A stretch of DNA of 64,000 nt, from positions 124,001 to 188,000 of the forward strand of contig DASZJG010000031.1 of NCBI GenBank assembly GCA_035948315.1. Reading direction: 5' to 3'. The position numbers and the translations under genes are program-made. Source of the stretch: CAJCJE01 sp035948315. Its GTDB lineage: Bacteria; Actinomycetota; Actinomycetes; Mycobacteriales; Pseudonocardiaceae. The notes under the pieces are model-generated. The model searched no databases and had not been told where the DNA came from. It saw only the letters and a list, made by a program, of their open reading frames with translations. Positions 8,766 through 16,765 of the stretch are shown here, one piece after another. Position 1 is the stretch's first letter; every line of letters starts with the position of its first letter.

Positions 8766-9020
8766 TCAGCTGTTGAACAGGTTGGCGAGCCAGGTGCCGA
8801 TGTGTACGCCCGCTCCGGTGACGGCGATGCCGATGAGCGCCAGCGCCACGAACACGCCACCGATCCGCCGCATGACGCCCGCGTTGTCACCCTTGCCGCC
8901 GCCCAGGTACAGCAGCAGCAGGGCCACTACCAGCAACAGCAGGGGAACGATGTTGTTGAGAATCCACTGACTGAAGCCACTCGTGCCGAAAGTGCTCGCA
9001 GCGAGCGCGTGGAACTGCAT
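8766..9020 (-). CDS. Small two-helix membrane protein, pilin (VirB2)-like
   Basis: 84 residues with two hydrophobic helices (about 20-42 and 52-72) separated by a short Gly/Lys loop (GGGKGD). This resembles the processed VirB2/TrbC-type subunits that form the extracellular or transmembrane conduit of type IV systems. AAGGAGG 5 nt before ATG gives a strong ribosome site, consistent with high expression of a structural subunit. It is the first gene of the operon, 20 nt upstream of the PrgI-like gene. Function is inferred from size, topology and position. Confidence 0.75.
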   Translation of the reverse strand: MQFHALAASTFGTSGFSQWILNNIVPLLLLVVALLLLYLGGGKGDNAGVMRRIGGVFVALALIGIAVTGAGVHIGTWLANLFNS

Positions 9021-9580
9021 CTCGTCCTCCTTGGTGCGACGAGTGAGGCCACCCGGCGCACCGATTCGCCGTCAGCGTCGGATGTCACTGCTGACGAGTA
9101 CACCATGTCGGTTTGACGTCTTGTAGTGGTCGCTGTGCGCAGCGTAGGTCCAATCCGGTCCCTGCTCGGCTGGTGGTGGGTCCATCTGACCACATCCATC
9201 ATCAGACGGAACCAGCCCAGCCGACACAGAAACCACCCGTTCGCCCCAGTCGCCAGCGAACTTCACTCGTCCTCGCAACAATCGGTAACTGACCGTGCAC
9301 CAAACGCCGGAATGATTTTTGGGACAATACATCCGAACGATCCGATACTTGGACAAAAGTTGTCGCGCGCGGCGCGCACGGATCTGTCCCAACAGGCGGA
9401 AATCGCTGATGAGAGGTGTTCTGCATCACAATCGAGGTTGAGAAGCGGGCAGACCGGGTAAAGCGGCACCCGGCAGACTGGCACCTCGGTGGAGATGACC
9501 AACGAACCGCCCTGCCGAGCCGGACCAAGAATACCGGTTGATCATCAGCGAGCTGTCCCCGGCCGACCGCGGCCCCACGC
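9021..9580. other. Noncoding spacer, probably holding the secretion-operon promoter
   Basis: 560 bp between the pilin-like gene and ltrA, both read leftward. Several 80-130-codon frames cross it on both strands, but none has a good start or recognisable product. The stretch 9295-9365 is unusually AT-rich and contains a CGGAT-CGTT-CGGAT direct repeat on the minus strand followed by a GCGCGCGGCGCGC palindrome-like run. This is where I would expect the promoter and operator of the secretion operon. I cannot assign -35/-10 elements with confidence. Confidence 0.5.
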
Positions 9581-10873
9581 TCAGTCGACGTCGGCACTGT
9601 CCCGGATCGCCCGCGTGGCGGCCCGATGCTGCCCGACCAGGTACACGGTGAGCACCGCGGCCACCACGACCGCCATGGCGGCGATCGAGGCGGCGAGCCC
9701 GACCACGGCGGCCGACCAGGACAGCGCGACGATCCCGGCGGCGATCACGACGATGTAGCGCTGACGAATCCGAAATGTCCGGCTCAGCTTGCCGTGCAGG
9801 CCGTTGCCGGTGATCAGGAAGACCGCGACGGGCAGCGCCACCATCAGCGCGGCGGCGTTCGGCGACACCTCGTCGGTGCCCCGGGCCACCTCGGCGGCCA
9901 CGCTGAGCGTCGCGCCGAGCGCGGCCACCGAGGTGAAGATCAGGAAGTGCGAGTACGCCCAGAGCATCGTGGTGCGCAGCGACGTGCGCAGCGCCTCGGT
10001 CGTGTCGTTCTTGAAGTAGGCCCACCACAGCCCGAACACCAGCAGCAGCGCGGCGACGGCCAGCACGACCACCGACACGGAAATGCCCTTGCCCGACACC
10101 ACGCCCTGCACGGCGATGGTCAGCGCGGACCCGCACTCGCCGAGCACGATCAGCGTGAAGCAGCTGTAGCGGTCGTAGATGTGACCCGGATGCCAGGAAG
10201 TCAGCCCGCCCCGGATCTCCGCCCAGATCGGGACGAGTATCTCCAGGACCAGGAACACGCCGAAGAAGACCAGGTCCCACGGGTGCGGGAGAGCCAGCCG
10301 AATCAGCCAGCCGAGCTGGCAGACGCCGATGCCGACCGCGTAGCGGATCGCGGCCGGACGGCCCGGCGGGAACTCGACGGCGACCCGGATCCACTGCGCG
10401 ATCATGGCGATCCGCATGATCACGTAGCCGTAGGTCATGATCGAGAAGTTGTACGTCTGGACCCCGGTCGGGACGCCCGCGGCGAGCACCAGCACGCCGG
10501 CGATCTGCAACAGCGTCAGCAGCCGGTAGAACACGTCGTCGGTGTCGTAGGCGCTGGCGAACCAGGTGAAGTTGACCCAGGCCCACCAGATCGCGAAGAA
10601 CACCATCAGGTAGCCGGGCAGCTCCGCCCAGCCGCGGCCCTGCGCGAGGCCGTGGTGCAGCTGGTTGCCGGCCTGCGCGACCGCGACCACGAAACTGAGG
10701 TCGAAGAACAGTTCGAGCGGGGTCGACGAGCGGAACTCCTGCTCGCGATCACGGGCCATCATCGCCCGGCGCCAGGTGCCGATGCTCGGCGTGCGCCGGC
10801 GCGCCGTTCCGGACACGATCCTGGCCGCCGCTCGCCTCCCCGCCGTGGTCGGTCGTTCGACGCTCCCGGTCAT
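9581..10873 (-). CDS. ltrA: LtrA family membrane protein (low temperature requirement protein A)
   Basis: 430 residues, the usual family length, with about ten to eleven membrane helices and the conserved N-terminal block FRSSTPLELFFDLSFVVAV, which is the hallmark of the LtrA family. The second hallmark, WAYFKND followed by a helix, is also present. The family was named from a Listeria mutant that grows poorly in the cold. Its biochemical role is unknown, and in actinobacteria it is a common chromosomal gene. A GGGGAGA site 7 nt before ATG supports the start. It diverges from the VOC gene at 10929. Confidence 0.9.
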   Translation of the reverse strand: MTGSVERPTTAGRRAAARIVSGTARRRTPSIGTWRRAMMARDREQEFRSSTPLELFFDLSFVVAVAQAGNQLHHGLAQGRGWAELPGYLMVFFAIWWAWVNFTWFASAYDTDDVFYRLLTLLQIAGVLVLAAGVPTGVQTYNFSIMTYGYVIMRIAMIAQWIRVAVEFPPGRPAAIRYAVGIGVCQLGWLIRLALPHPWDLVFFGVFLVLEILVPIWAEIRGGLTSWHPGHIYDRYSCFTLIVLGECGSALTIAVQGVVSGKGISVSVVVLAVAALLLVFGLWWAYFKNDTTEALRTSLRTTMLWAYSHFLIFTSVAALGATLSVAAEVARGTDEVSPNAAALMVALPVAVFLITGNGLHGKLSRTFRIRQRYIVVIAAGIVALSWSAAVVGLAASIAAMAVVVAAVLTVYLVGQHRAATRAIRDSADVD

Positions 10874-10916
10874 TCGAGTTCTCCCCGCTGCAACAAGAAC
10901 TGTCGGTGTTCGAGCC

Positions 10917-10922
10917 TAAGGT
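10917..10922 (+). promoter_or_regulatory. Leaderless -10 element (TAAGGT)
   Basis: TAAGGT matches TANNNT and ends exactly 6 nt before the ATG of the VOC gene at 10929. Confidence 0.55.
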
Positions 10923-10928
10923 GCGCCC

Positions 10929-11375
10929 ATGCCCTTCGCGTACCAGGTCACCGTCGACAGCACCGACCCACATACCCAGGCCATTTGGTGGGCGGAAACG
11001 ATGGACTGGCGGGTCGAACCGACCCAGGAGGATTTCATCCGGCGCATGATCGCCGAGGGACAGGCCACCGAGAGTGACACGATCGTGTTCCGCGATCAGC
11101 TCTGGTGGCGGGAGGGCGCGGCCATCGTGCACCCGGACGGCGCGGATGCCGGCATCGGCTACCGGATCCTGTTCCAGTCGGTGCCCGAGCCGAGGACGGC
11201 CAAGAACCGGTTGCACCTCGACCTGCGCGTGCCGGCCGATCAGTTCGAGACGACCGTCGCCCGGCTCGCTGAGCGCGGCGCGACCGAGTCCTACCGGCGC
11301 GAACGCGGGCCGTTCAGCTGGACCACCATGACCGACCCGGAAGGCAACGAGTTCTGCGTGACCCGCGCGCTCTGA
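10929..11375 (+). CDS. VOC-superfamily (glyoxalase-like) protein
   Basis: 148 residues with the paired beta-alpha-beta-beta-beta modules of the vicinal oxygen chelate fold. The C-terminal module ends in the typical metal-ligand strand TMTDPEGNEFCV, and the first module in KNRLHLDLRV supplies a His. The protein resembles actinobacterial single-domain VOC proteins of unknown substrate, so I give no specific reaction. It is monocistronic, with a leaderless start. Confidence 0.8.
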   Translation: MPFAYQVTVDSTDPHTQAIWWAETMDWRVEPTQEDFIRRMIAEGQATESDTIVFRDQLWWREGAAIVHPDGADAGIGYRILFQSVPEPRTAKNRLHLDLRVPADQFETTVARLAERGATESYRRERGPFSWTTMTDPEGNEFCVTRAL

Positions 11376-11398
11376 GTCCGAGGCCGGTGCGTCCGGGC

Positions 11399-11911
11399 TC
11401 AGTCCTCGCGATGCGACATCCGGTACTGCCCGATCACCACGACCGCGAACAGCGCGATGGTCACGATGTGCACGCCCGTGCAGTACTCGCAGATCGAGCC
11501 GATCAGCACCAGTTCGGCCGACACCAGGTAGACCACGAAGATCAGCCCGACCGAGACGCCTGCCAGGCGCAGCCAGCGCAGGACCGGCAGCGTCGACCGC
11601 CAGCCCCAGGGCGAGTTCAGCAGCGTCATCGGCACGAAGAAGACCAGGCCGAGCACGGCGACCGGGATGCCGAAGATCTCCGACTCCGGGCTCGTGGTCA
11701 CCTTGAGGCAGTTGACCACCGAGTTCTGCTGGCAGAGCAGCGCCGCCTGATCGGTGTAGTGCGTGATGGTCAGGTAGATGGAGAGCGCGAGGCCGACCAG
11801 TGTGAGCAGGAACGAGGTGAGCACCAACCAGCGCGGTGCCACATTCGCGCCGCCCGGCGCCGCAGGGGCGGCCGCTGGAGCCTTGTTCGATGATGGCGAG
11901 GGCACGGGCAC
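11399..11911 (-). CDS. Vitamin K epoxide reductase (VKOR) family protein
   Basis: 170 residues with four to five membrane helices. It has the VKOR redox pattern: a loop Cys pair (LLCQQ and VVNCLKV, residues about 60-68) and the membrane-embedded CEYC at about 142-145, which reduces a quinone. In actinobacteria VKOR reoxidises a DsbA-like partner and so drives disulphide formation in secreted proteins. No DsbA gene is adjacent. The GTG start at 11909-11911 has GGAGGT 4 nt upstream. The N-terminal 25 residues are a Pro/Ala-rich cytoplasmic extension. Confidence 0.9.
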   Translation of the reverse strand: MPVPSPSSNKAPAAAPAAPGGANVAPRWLVLTSFLLTLVGLALSIYLTITHYTDQAALLCQQNSVVNCLKVTTSPESEIFGIPVAVLGLVFFVPMTLLNSPWGWRSTLPVLRWLRLAGVSVGLIFVVYLVSAELVLIGSICEYCTGVHIVTIALFAVVVIGQYRMSHRED

Positions 11912-11968
11912 CTCCGGTCGGCGTCGATGGTTCGACCTTAGCGAAACGCCCGTCCGGTGTCCGCCGCG

Positions 11969-12346
11969 TCACCCGCGAACCAGCCGATGTCGGCCGTGGC
12001 CCTCCTGGAACGCCACCATCCGCAGGATCTCGGCGTCGGTGTAGTCCTGATCATCGGTGACCACGACCAGCTTGTCGTGGTCCTGGTACTCCCGGTGCAC
12101 GACCGCGACACAGCGCCCGACGCCCGTCTCCACCGGCCCGGCCGGCCCGAGCAGGTAGGCGTCGAGTTCCGCGCCGTCCGGCGCGACCGTGTGCGGGACA
12201 TAGCCGTAGTTGACCGAGTACCGGAACCGGGCCGAGGGATGACGCGAGCCCATCGGCCGATCCACGATCACCCGGACCACCGAGCCCAGCAGCGCCAGGC
12301 CCAGTCGCAGCGTCTCCTGCGGCGCAGGCTCAGCAGTATCAGCCAT
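11969..12346 (-). CDS. Short family I inorganic pyrophosphatase-like protein
   Basis: 125 residues, against about 165-175 for a true family I pyrophosphatase. It keeps YSVNYGYVPHT, the Asp cluster (PDGAELDAYLLG) and HDKLVVV, which correspond to the substrate Tyr, the metal-binding Asp residues and the Asp/Lys near the active site. The N-terminal strand that normally supplies catalytic Glu and Lys residues is shortened, and the C-terminal helix is missing. Whether it hydrolyses pyrophosphate is therefore uncertain, and it may act on another phosphoanhydride. I prefer ATG 12344-12346 to a GTG 9 nt upstream. Confidence 0.7.
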   Translation of the reverse strand: MADTAEPAPQETLRLGLALLGSVVRVIVDRPMGSRHPSARFRYSVNYGYVPHTVAPDGAELDAYLLGPAGPVETGVGRCVAVVHREYQDHDKLVVVTDDQDYTDAEILRMVAFQEGHGRHRLVRG

Positions 12347-12437
12347 GTGCACCACCCGACCGGCTTATCGTGGAACCCGTGTGACAACACTGGATCCATC
12401 CAGGTTGCCAGCGAGAGCCCGGCGGACAAGGACCCGA

Positions 12438-13025
12438 ATGGCGGAGAAGGGACTACTCCTCCTCGACGTCGACGGCGTGCTGAACCCCTACGCGGCCAAA
12501 CCGACAGCCCGCCCGCGCGGCTACCGGACCTACCGCTACACCGCCGACCGGCAGTGGTTCGCGGGCCCGAACGCCCGGCGCCACCCGGGCCTGCGGATCT
12601 GGCTGCACCCCGCGCACGGCGCCCAGCTGCGCAGGCTCGCCGCCGAGGCCGACCTGGCGCTCGCCTGGGCCACCACCTGGCTGCACGACGCGAACGCCTA
12701 CGTCGGCCCCGCGATCGGCCTGCCGGCCATCCCGGTGATCGAATTCCCGCCGGCCGATCTCGCGCCCGACGACTCCGGCTGGTCGAGCTGGACCCCGACC
12801 GGCGGCTGGAAATGGCCGGCCGTCACCGCCTACGCGGCAGGTCGCCCACTCGCCTGGCTCGACGACGAACACGACGAGTCCGGCTTCCCCGAGGCCCGCG
12901 CCGAGTTCGACCGAGCACGCCGGGGCGTCCCCACCCTGCTCTGCCACGTCGACCCGCGAAAGGGCCTGCTCCCCCAACACCTCCGCCAGGTCGCCGACTG
13001 GGCCGCCACCGACCTCACCCGTTGA
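12438..13025 (+). CDS. HAD-like hydrolase domain protein
   Basis: 195 residues. The N-terminus LLLLDVDGVLNPY is HAD motif I (DxDG), with the nucleophile and acid Asp pair. Further motifs are plausible: a Thr in AWATTWLHDAN as motif II, and LAWLDDEHDE as the acidic motif IV. Such proteins are common in actinobacteria near unrelated genes, and the substrate is unknown. The start at ATG 12438 follows AAGGAC by 5 nt and places motif I at the very N-terminus, as usual. The frame is open 31 codons further upstream without support. Confidence 0.75.
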   Translation: MAEKGLLLLDVDGVLNPYAAKPTARPRGYRTYRYTADRQWFAGPNARRHPGLRIWLHPAHGAQLRRLAAEADLALAWATTWLHDANAYVGPAIGLPAIPVIEFPPADLAPDDSGWSSWTPTGGWKWPAVTAYAAGRPLAWLDDEHDESGFPEARAEFDRARRGVPTLLCHVDPRKGLLPQHLRQVADWAATDLTR

Positions 13026-13428
13026 CCCCGCGCGGCGGCGAACTCACCCGCAGCACATTGCCGTCCACATCGGACAGCCGCATCTCGTAGTTCCCCCAGG
13101 CCCGCGTCACCGGCTGCTCGGCCACCACGACACCGCGCCCGGCCCATTCCGCGAACAACGCGTCCACCTGCTCAGCCGTGTGCACGTCGAAGTGCAGCCA
13201 CGTGCCGTAATCCCCGGTTTTCTGCGTCAACAGGATCTGCACCTGGTCCCGCCCCACCAGCGCCGTCCCCGGCTCGGTCCCGCCGATCTCGACGAACCGC
13301 CCCTGCGGATCCGACCACCACCACCCGACGGCGAACCCCAGCTTGTCCACATAGAAAGCGGCGCTCGCGGCGAGATCCCGCACCAACAGGTTGGGCCGGC
13401 ACGCGAAGATCGCCTCTGGCTCGCTCAT
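13015..13428 (-). CDS. VOC-superfamily protein (glyoxalase/bleomycin-resistance type)
   Basis: 137 residues with the two VOC modules. The first carries NLLVRDLAASAAFYVDKLGF, the classic opening of bleomycin-resistance-like proteins. The second contains GTWLHFDVHT (candidate His ligand) and ends DVDGNVLRVSSP. The ligand could be an antibiotic or a metabolic intermediate, and nothing in the context decides. It converges on the HAD-like gene with an 11-bp overlap of the two 3' ends. Confidence 0.82.
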   Translation of the reverse strand: MSEPEAIFACRPNLLVRDLAASAAFYVDKLGFAVGWWWSDPQGRFVEIGGTEPGTALVGRDQVQILLTQKTGDYGTWLHFDVHTAEQVDALFAEWAGRGVVVAEQPVTRAWGNYEMRLSDVDGNVLRVSSPPRGVNG

Positions 13429-13480
13429 GTCCGGCCGCCCTTCTGCACAACCGCGTCGAGTGCCTCAAGGTCGAAAGGTC

Positions 13481-13897
13481 AGGCGGACGAGTCGGCATGT
13501 AAGCCGGATTCTGTTCCCTGGGCGCCTTGCGGCTACCAGGGCGGCGACCATCCATCTCGGCCTGTCGTTGCCGACAGGCTCCAGCGGTCTACCCGCAGGC
13601 ATCGGGCGGGCCGCCCTCGAACGCCTGCGCAGTGCTCGGGCCGAAGCTCGGGCACCTCTTGACCTTGCTCCGGGTGGGGTTTACCTAGCCGCCCCGATCA
13701 CTCGGGGCGCTGGTGGTCTCTTACACCGCCGTTTCACCCTTACCCGGCCGCTCGCGCGACCGGGCGGTCTGTTTTCTGTGGCACTGTCCCGCGGGTCACC
13801 CCGGGTTGCCGTTGACAACCACCTTGCCCTGTGGAGTCCGGACTTTCCTCGACCGGTTCGCACCGGACGCGGCCGCCCTGCCGACTCGTCCGCCGCT
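13481..13897 (-). ncRNA. rnpB: RNase P RNA, bacterial type A
   Basis: On the minus strand the 5' region carries GAGGAAAGTCCGGACTCC (universal P4/J regions) and the 3' end carries ACAGAATCCGGCTTAC. The P1 helix is formed by GGACGAGTCGGCA near 13895-13880 and TGCCGACTCGTCC near 13500-13485. In between, AGGGTGAAACGGCGG and several GC hairpins fit the type A fold. Length is about 417 nt; the ends are set from the P1 pairing and may be off by a few bases. The RNA is the catalytic subunit that matures tRNA 5' ends. Reading frames that cross this region are not genes. Confidence 0.97.
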
Positions 13898-13910
13898 CAG
13901 ATTAGCTGGT

Positions 13911-13916
13911 TATCGT
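13911..13916 (+). promoter_or_regulatory. Leaderless -10 element (TATCGT)
   Basis: TATCGT ends 6 nt before the GTG of the permease gene and starts about 13 bp from the 5' end of rnpB, so two divergent promoters must share a very short spacer. Confidence 0.55.
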
Positions 13917-13922
13917 GGGCGC

Positions 13923-15191
13923 GTGCACAACGGGCCTGGCGGCGAAGTGATCAGCGTCGTGCTGCTGTTGGCGGTGCTCGCCTTCGCGGTGATCCGCCCC
14001 AGGCGGCTGCCGGAGGCGGTCGCCGCGGTGCCGGCGGCCGGGCTGGTGCTGTTGCTGGGGTTGGCTTCGCCTGCTTCGGTGTGGGCTCGGGTGTCGCAAC
14101 TGTTGCCGACGATCGCGTTTCTGGCGGCGATTCTGGTATTGGCGCATCTGGCGGACAGCGAGGGCGTGTTCGACTGGCTGGGGTCGCGGTTGGCGACGGC
14201 GGCCAACGGGAATCCTCGGCGACTGCTGGTGTTCACGTTCGCGGCGGCGGCCGGGACGACGGCGGTGTTGAGTCTGGATGCGACGGTCGTGCTGTTGACG
14301 CCGGTGGTGTTCGCGACCGCGAGCACACTCCGGGTGCGCGCGAAGCCGCATGTGTATGCGTGCACACATCTGGCGAATTCGGCGTCGACGTTGTTGCCGG
14401 TGTCGAATCTGACGAATCTGTTGGCGTTTGGCGCCACCGGGCTCTCGTTCCTCTCGTTCACCGGGTTGATGGCGTTGCCCTGGCTGGTGTCGATCGGTGT
14501 CGAGTTGGTGGTGTTCTGGTGGTTCTTTTCCGCTGATTTGGCTGGGATGGGGGTTGCGGAAGCGGACCATCAGGAGACAAAGGCGCCGGTTTTTGCCTTG
14601 GTGGTTCTGGGGGCGGTGCTGGTGGGGTTCGGAGTGACGTCGTTGGTGGGGTTGGCGCCGGTGTGGATGGCGGCGGCGGGGGCGCTGGTGTTGGCGGTAC
14701 GCGGGATCGGCGCGAAGCGGGTTCGGGTGCGGGCGATCGTGGTGGAGGCGGCGCCGCTGTTTCTGCTTTTCGTGCTCGGGCTTGCCGTTGTCGTGCAGGC
14801 GGTTGCGGCTGGCGGGTTGGGGCGGGCGTTGGCCGCGATAGTTCCTGGTTCGGCGGGGTTGGTCGGGTTGTTGGGGGCGGCGGGGATCGCGGCGGTGCTG
14901 GCGAATGTGGTCAACAATCTGCCGGCGGTGCTGGTGCTGCTACCCGCGTTGGGGGCGCATCCGGCGCCGGGGATCGTGTTGGCGGTGCTGCTCGGGGTGA
15001 ACCTGGGGCCGAACCTGAGCTACGTCGGCTCGCTGGCGACGCTGTTGTGGCGCCGGATTCTGGCTGGTCGGGGGATGGTGCCGACGTTGCGGGAGTTCGT
15101 GCGGCTCGGCGTGCTGACGGTGCCGGTTTCGCTGGTCGCGAGCGTGCTGGCGCTGTGGATCGGGCTGCTCGTGGCAGGATCAACCGGATGA
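13923..15191 (+). CDS. ArsB/NhaD (SLC13-like) family permease
   Basis: 422 residues with about ten to eleven membrane helices. It is related to the ion-transporter superfamily that includes ArsB (arsenite efflux) and NhaD. Typical sequence marks are LDATVVLLTPVV in the first half and ANVVNNLPAVLVLLP in the second, the paired re-entrant repeats of this superfamily. No arsR, arsC or other arsenic gene is nearby, so arsenite is only one possible substrate. GTG 13923 is chosen from the -10 hexamer; an alternative GTG lies at 13947. The coding strand is unusually rich in G and T and in TTG leucine codons compared with neighbours. Confidence 0.85.
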   Translation: MHNGPGGEVISVVLLLAVLAFAVIRPRRLPEAVAAVPAAGLVLLLGLASPASVWARVSQLLPTIAFLAAILVLAHLADSEGVFDWLGSRLATAANGNPRRLLVFTFAAAAGTTAVLSLDATVVLLTPVVFATASTLRVRAKPHVYACTHLANSASTLLPVSNLTNLLAFGATGLSFLSFTGLMALPWLVSIGVELVVFWWFFSADLAGMGVAEADHQETKAPVFALVVLGAVLVGFGVTSLVGLAPVWMAAAGALVLAVRGIGAKRVRVRAIVVEAAPLFLLFVLGLAVVVQAVAAGGLGRALAAIVPGSAGLVGLLGAAGIAAVLANVVNNLPAVLVLLPALGAHPAPGIVLAVLLGVNLGPNLSYVGSLATLLWRRILAGRGMVPTLREFVRLGVLTVPVSLVASVLALWIGLLVAGSTG

Positions 15192-15667
15192 CCCGGGTTG
15201 TGGTGTGGATCACCGAAGGCACCTGGCAGGGCTGCGTGGACGCGGCCGCTCGGCTCGCCCCCGAGGCCGCCGAGTTCACCTTGCTGCACGTCAGCGATGG
15301 CGGACCGGCCGAGGCGCTGCATGGCGCGTTCGGCGGGTTGCTGGGGCGTGGTGGTGGGCATGATCCGGGGTCCGCCGTCGAGGGGTTGAGCGGGCCGGCC
15401 GCTCGGGAGTTGGTCGAGGCCGCGGAGGGCCGGTTGGGGCGGCGGGCCGAGCATCTGCTGCGGGCGGGCGACGTGGAGCGCGAGGTTGTCGCCGCTTGTG
15501 CTGGGGCGGATGTGTTGGTGTGTGCGCGGGACGGGGCGCACGACCGGCTCGGGCCGCGCAGTCTGGGGCACTGGACGCGGTTCGTCGTCGATCACGCGCC
15601 GTGCGCGGTGTTGCTGGTGTGGCCGGACGAGGTGCCGGGGATTGAGTCGATCCCGCCAAAGCCCTAG
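15188..15667 (+). CDS. Universal-stress-protein-like domain protein
   Basis: 159 residues with a Rossmann-like alpha/beta layout: N-terminal RVVVWITEGTW strand, a middle SDGG loop, then DVLVCARDG and the closing strand APCAVLLVWP. It resembles UspA-type proteins, but the usual ATP-binding Gly-x2-Gly-x9-Gly-Ser motif is degenerate (GAHDRLGPRSLG). Its ATG overlaps the permease stop (ATGA), so it is co-translated and probably modulates or senses for the transporter. The 3' end overlaps the phosphatase stop on the other strand. Confidence 0.7.
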   Translation: MTRVVVWITEGTWQGCVDAAARLAPEAAEFTLLHVSDGGPAEALHGAFGGLLGRGGGHDPGSAVEGLSGPAARELVEAAEGRLGRRAEHLLRAGDVEREVVAACAGADVLVCARDGAHDRLGPRSLGHWTRFVVDHAPCAVLLVWPDEVPGIESIPPKP

Positions 15668-16341
15668 GAGAGATGCGCGGTGTCGTTGACCAGGCGGACG
15701 GACGCGTTGCCGTCGGGGTAGAACTCGACGATCGACAGCGACGCCAGGTCGAGGTGCAGGCGGAACAGGATGCTGGGGCCGGCGTCGAGGCCGATGCGGA
15801 GCAGGGTCTTGATCGGGGTCACGTGGCTGACCACCAGCACCGTGCAGCCCAGATAGGCGGCGACCAGTTCGTCGCGGGCGCGGGAGACGCGCTGGTGGAC
15901 CTCGTCGAAGCTTTCTCCGCCGGGCGGCGGCACGGACGGGTCGGACAGCCACGCGCTGTGCAGTTCGGGGTCGCGCTCGGCGGCCTCGGCGAAGGTCAGG
16001 CCCTCCCAGGCGCCGAAGTCGGTCTCGGTCAGCGTGTCCCAGTACGCGACGGGCAGACCGAGCTGTTCGACGACCGCGTCGGCGGTCTGGCGGGCGCGCG
16101 CGAGCGGTGAGCAGACCACCGTGGTGACCTGTTCCATTGTGGACAGACGGTGGGCGGCGGCCTTGGCCTGGGCCAAACCGGTCGCGGTGAGCGGGGGTTC
16201 GCCGCGACCCGAGTAGCGGCGCTGGCCGGACAGCTCGGTCTGGCCGTGGCGGAGCAGGATCAGCCTGGTCGGCGCGCCCTTCGCGCCGGACCAGGCGGCG
16301 GGCGGGGCGGTTTGCGCGGTGCCGCGAAGGTCGCTGGTCAT
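15664..16341 (-). CDS. Histidine phosphatase (phosphoglycerate-mutase-like; alpha-ribazole phosphatase/CobC type)
   Basis: 225 residues with the LLRHGQTE motif (nucleophilic His32), the second Arg in SPLARARQTA, Glu in ETDFGAWEG and the distal His in VVSHVTPIK. This branch includes alpha-ribazole phosphatases of cobalamin synthesis and broad acid phosphatases. The nearby cobC-like and cobD genes favour a cobalamin link. In M. tuberculosis (Rv2228c) this domain is fused to RNase HI. Here the two are separate genes overlapping by ATGA, and the first 20 residues are the former linker. Confidence 0.9.
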   Translation of the reverse strand: MTSDLRGTAQTAPPAAWSGAKGAPTRLILLRHGQTELSGQRRYSGRGEPPLTATGLAQAKAAAHRLSTMEQVTTVVCSPLARARQTADAVVEQLGLPVAYWDTLTETDFGAWEGLTFAEAAERDPELHSAWLSDPSVPPPGGESFDEVHQRVSRARDELVAAYLGCTVLVVSHVTPIKTLLRIGLDAGPSILFRLHLDLASLSIVEFYPDGNASVRLVNDTAHLS

Positions 16342-16763
16342 GAGGTCCTCAGCTCTGCCTGTTCGTCCATTGCCTCGTTGGCGAGCCGGTCGGCGTGGGC
16401 GTTGCGGGCGCGCGGGATCCACTCGAAGGTGACCCGGTGGAAGTCGGCGACCAGGTCGCGGGCCTGCGCGGCGAGCGCACGCAGCGGCACGTTGTTGATC
16501 TTCCAGCGGCCGGACATCTGCTCGATCACCAGCTTGGAGTCCATTCGCACGGCCACCGAGTCCGCGCCGAGGTCGCGGGCGGCCGCGAGGCCGGCGATCA
16601 GGCCGCTGTACTCGGCCACGTTGTTGGTTGCGATGCCGAGGCCGGCGCGTCGCTCGGCGAGCACGTCGCCGGTCGCCTTGTCGAGCACGACGGCGCCGAA
16701 GCCGGCCGGGCCGGGGTTGCCTCGCGAGCCGCCGTCGGCTTCGACGATCACGTCACCGGACAT
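16338..16763 (-). CDS. rnhA: Ribonuclease HI
   Basis: 141 residues, a complete RNase HI fold that cuts the RNA strand of RNA-DNA hybrids. The catalytic quartet is visible: Asp10 in VEADGGSRGNPGP, Glu51 in NNVAEYSG, Asp75 in RMDSKLV and Asp125 in NAHADRLAN. It lacks the basic protrusion loop of the Escherichia coli enzyme, as is usual in actinobacteria. ATG 16761-16763 lies 2 nt after the zinc-ribbon gene. It is coupled to the phosphatase by a 4-nt overlap; related actinobacteria carry both as one polypeptide. Confidence 0.93.
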   Translation of the reverse strand: MSGDVIVEADGGSRGNPGPAGFGAVVLDKATGDVLAERRAGLGIATNNVAEYSGLIAGLAAARDLGADSVAVRMDSKLVIEQMSGRWKINNVPLRALAAQARDLVADFHRVTFEWIPRARNAHADRLANEAMDEQAELRTS

Positions 16764-16765
16764 GC

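Noticed and set aside
9072..9597. Frames of 79-131 codons in the spacer upstream of the pilin-like gene
   Set aside because: No ribosome site, no leaderless -10 at the right spacing, weak third-position GC and mutual overlap on both strands.
13391..14536. Open frames crossing 13480-13900 on both strands
   Set aside because: This interval is RNase P RNA; its universal sequence blocks and P1 pairing explain it.
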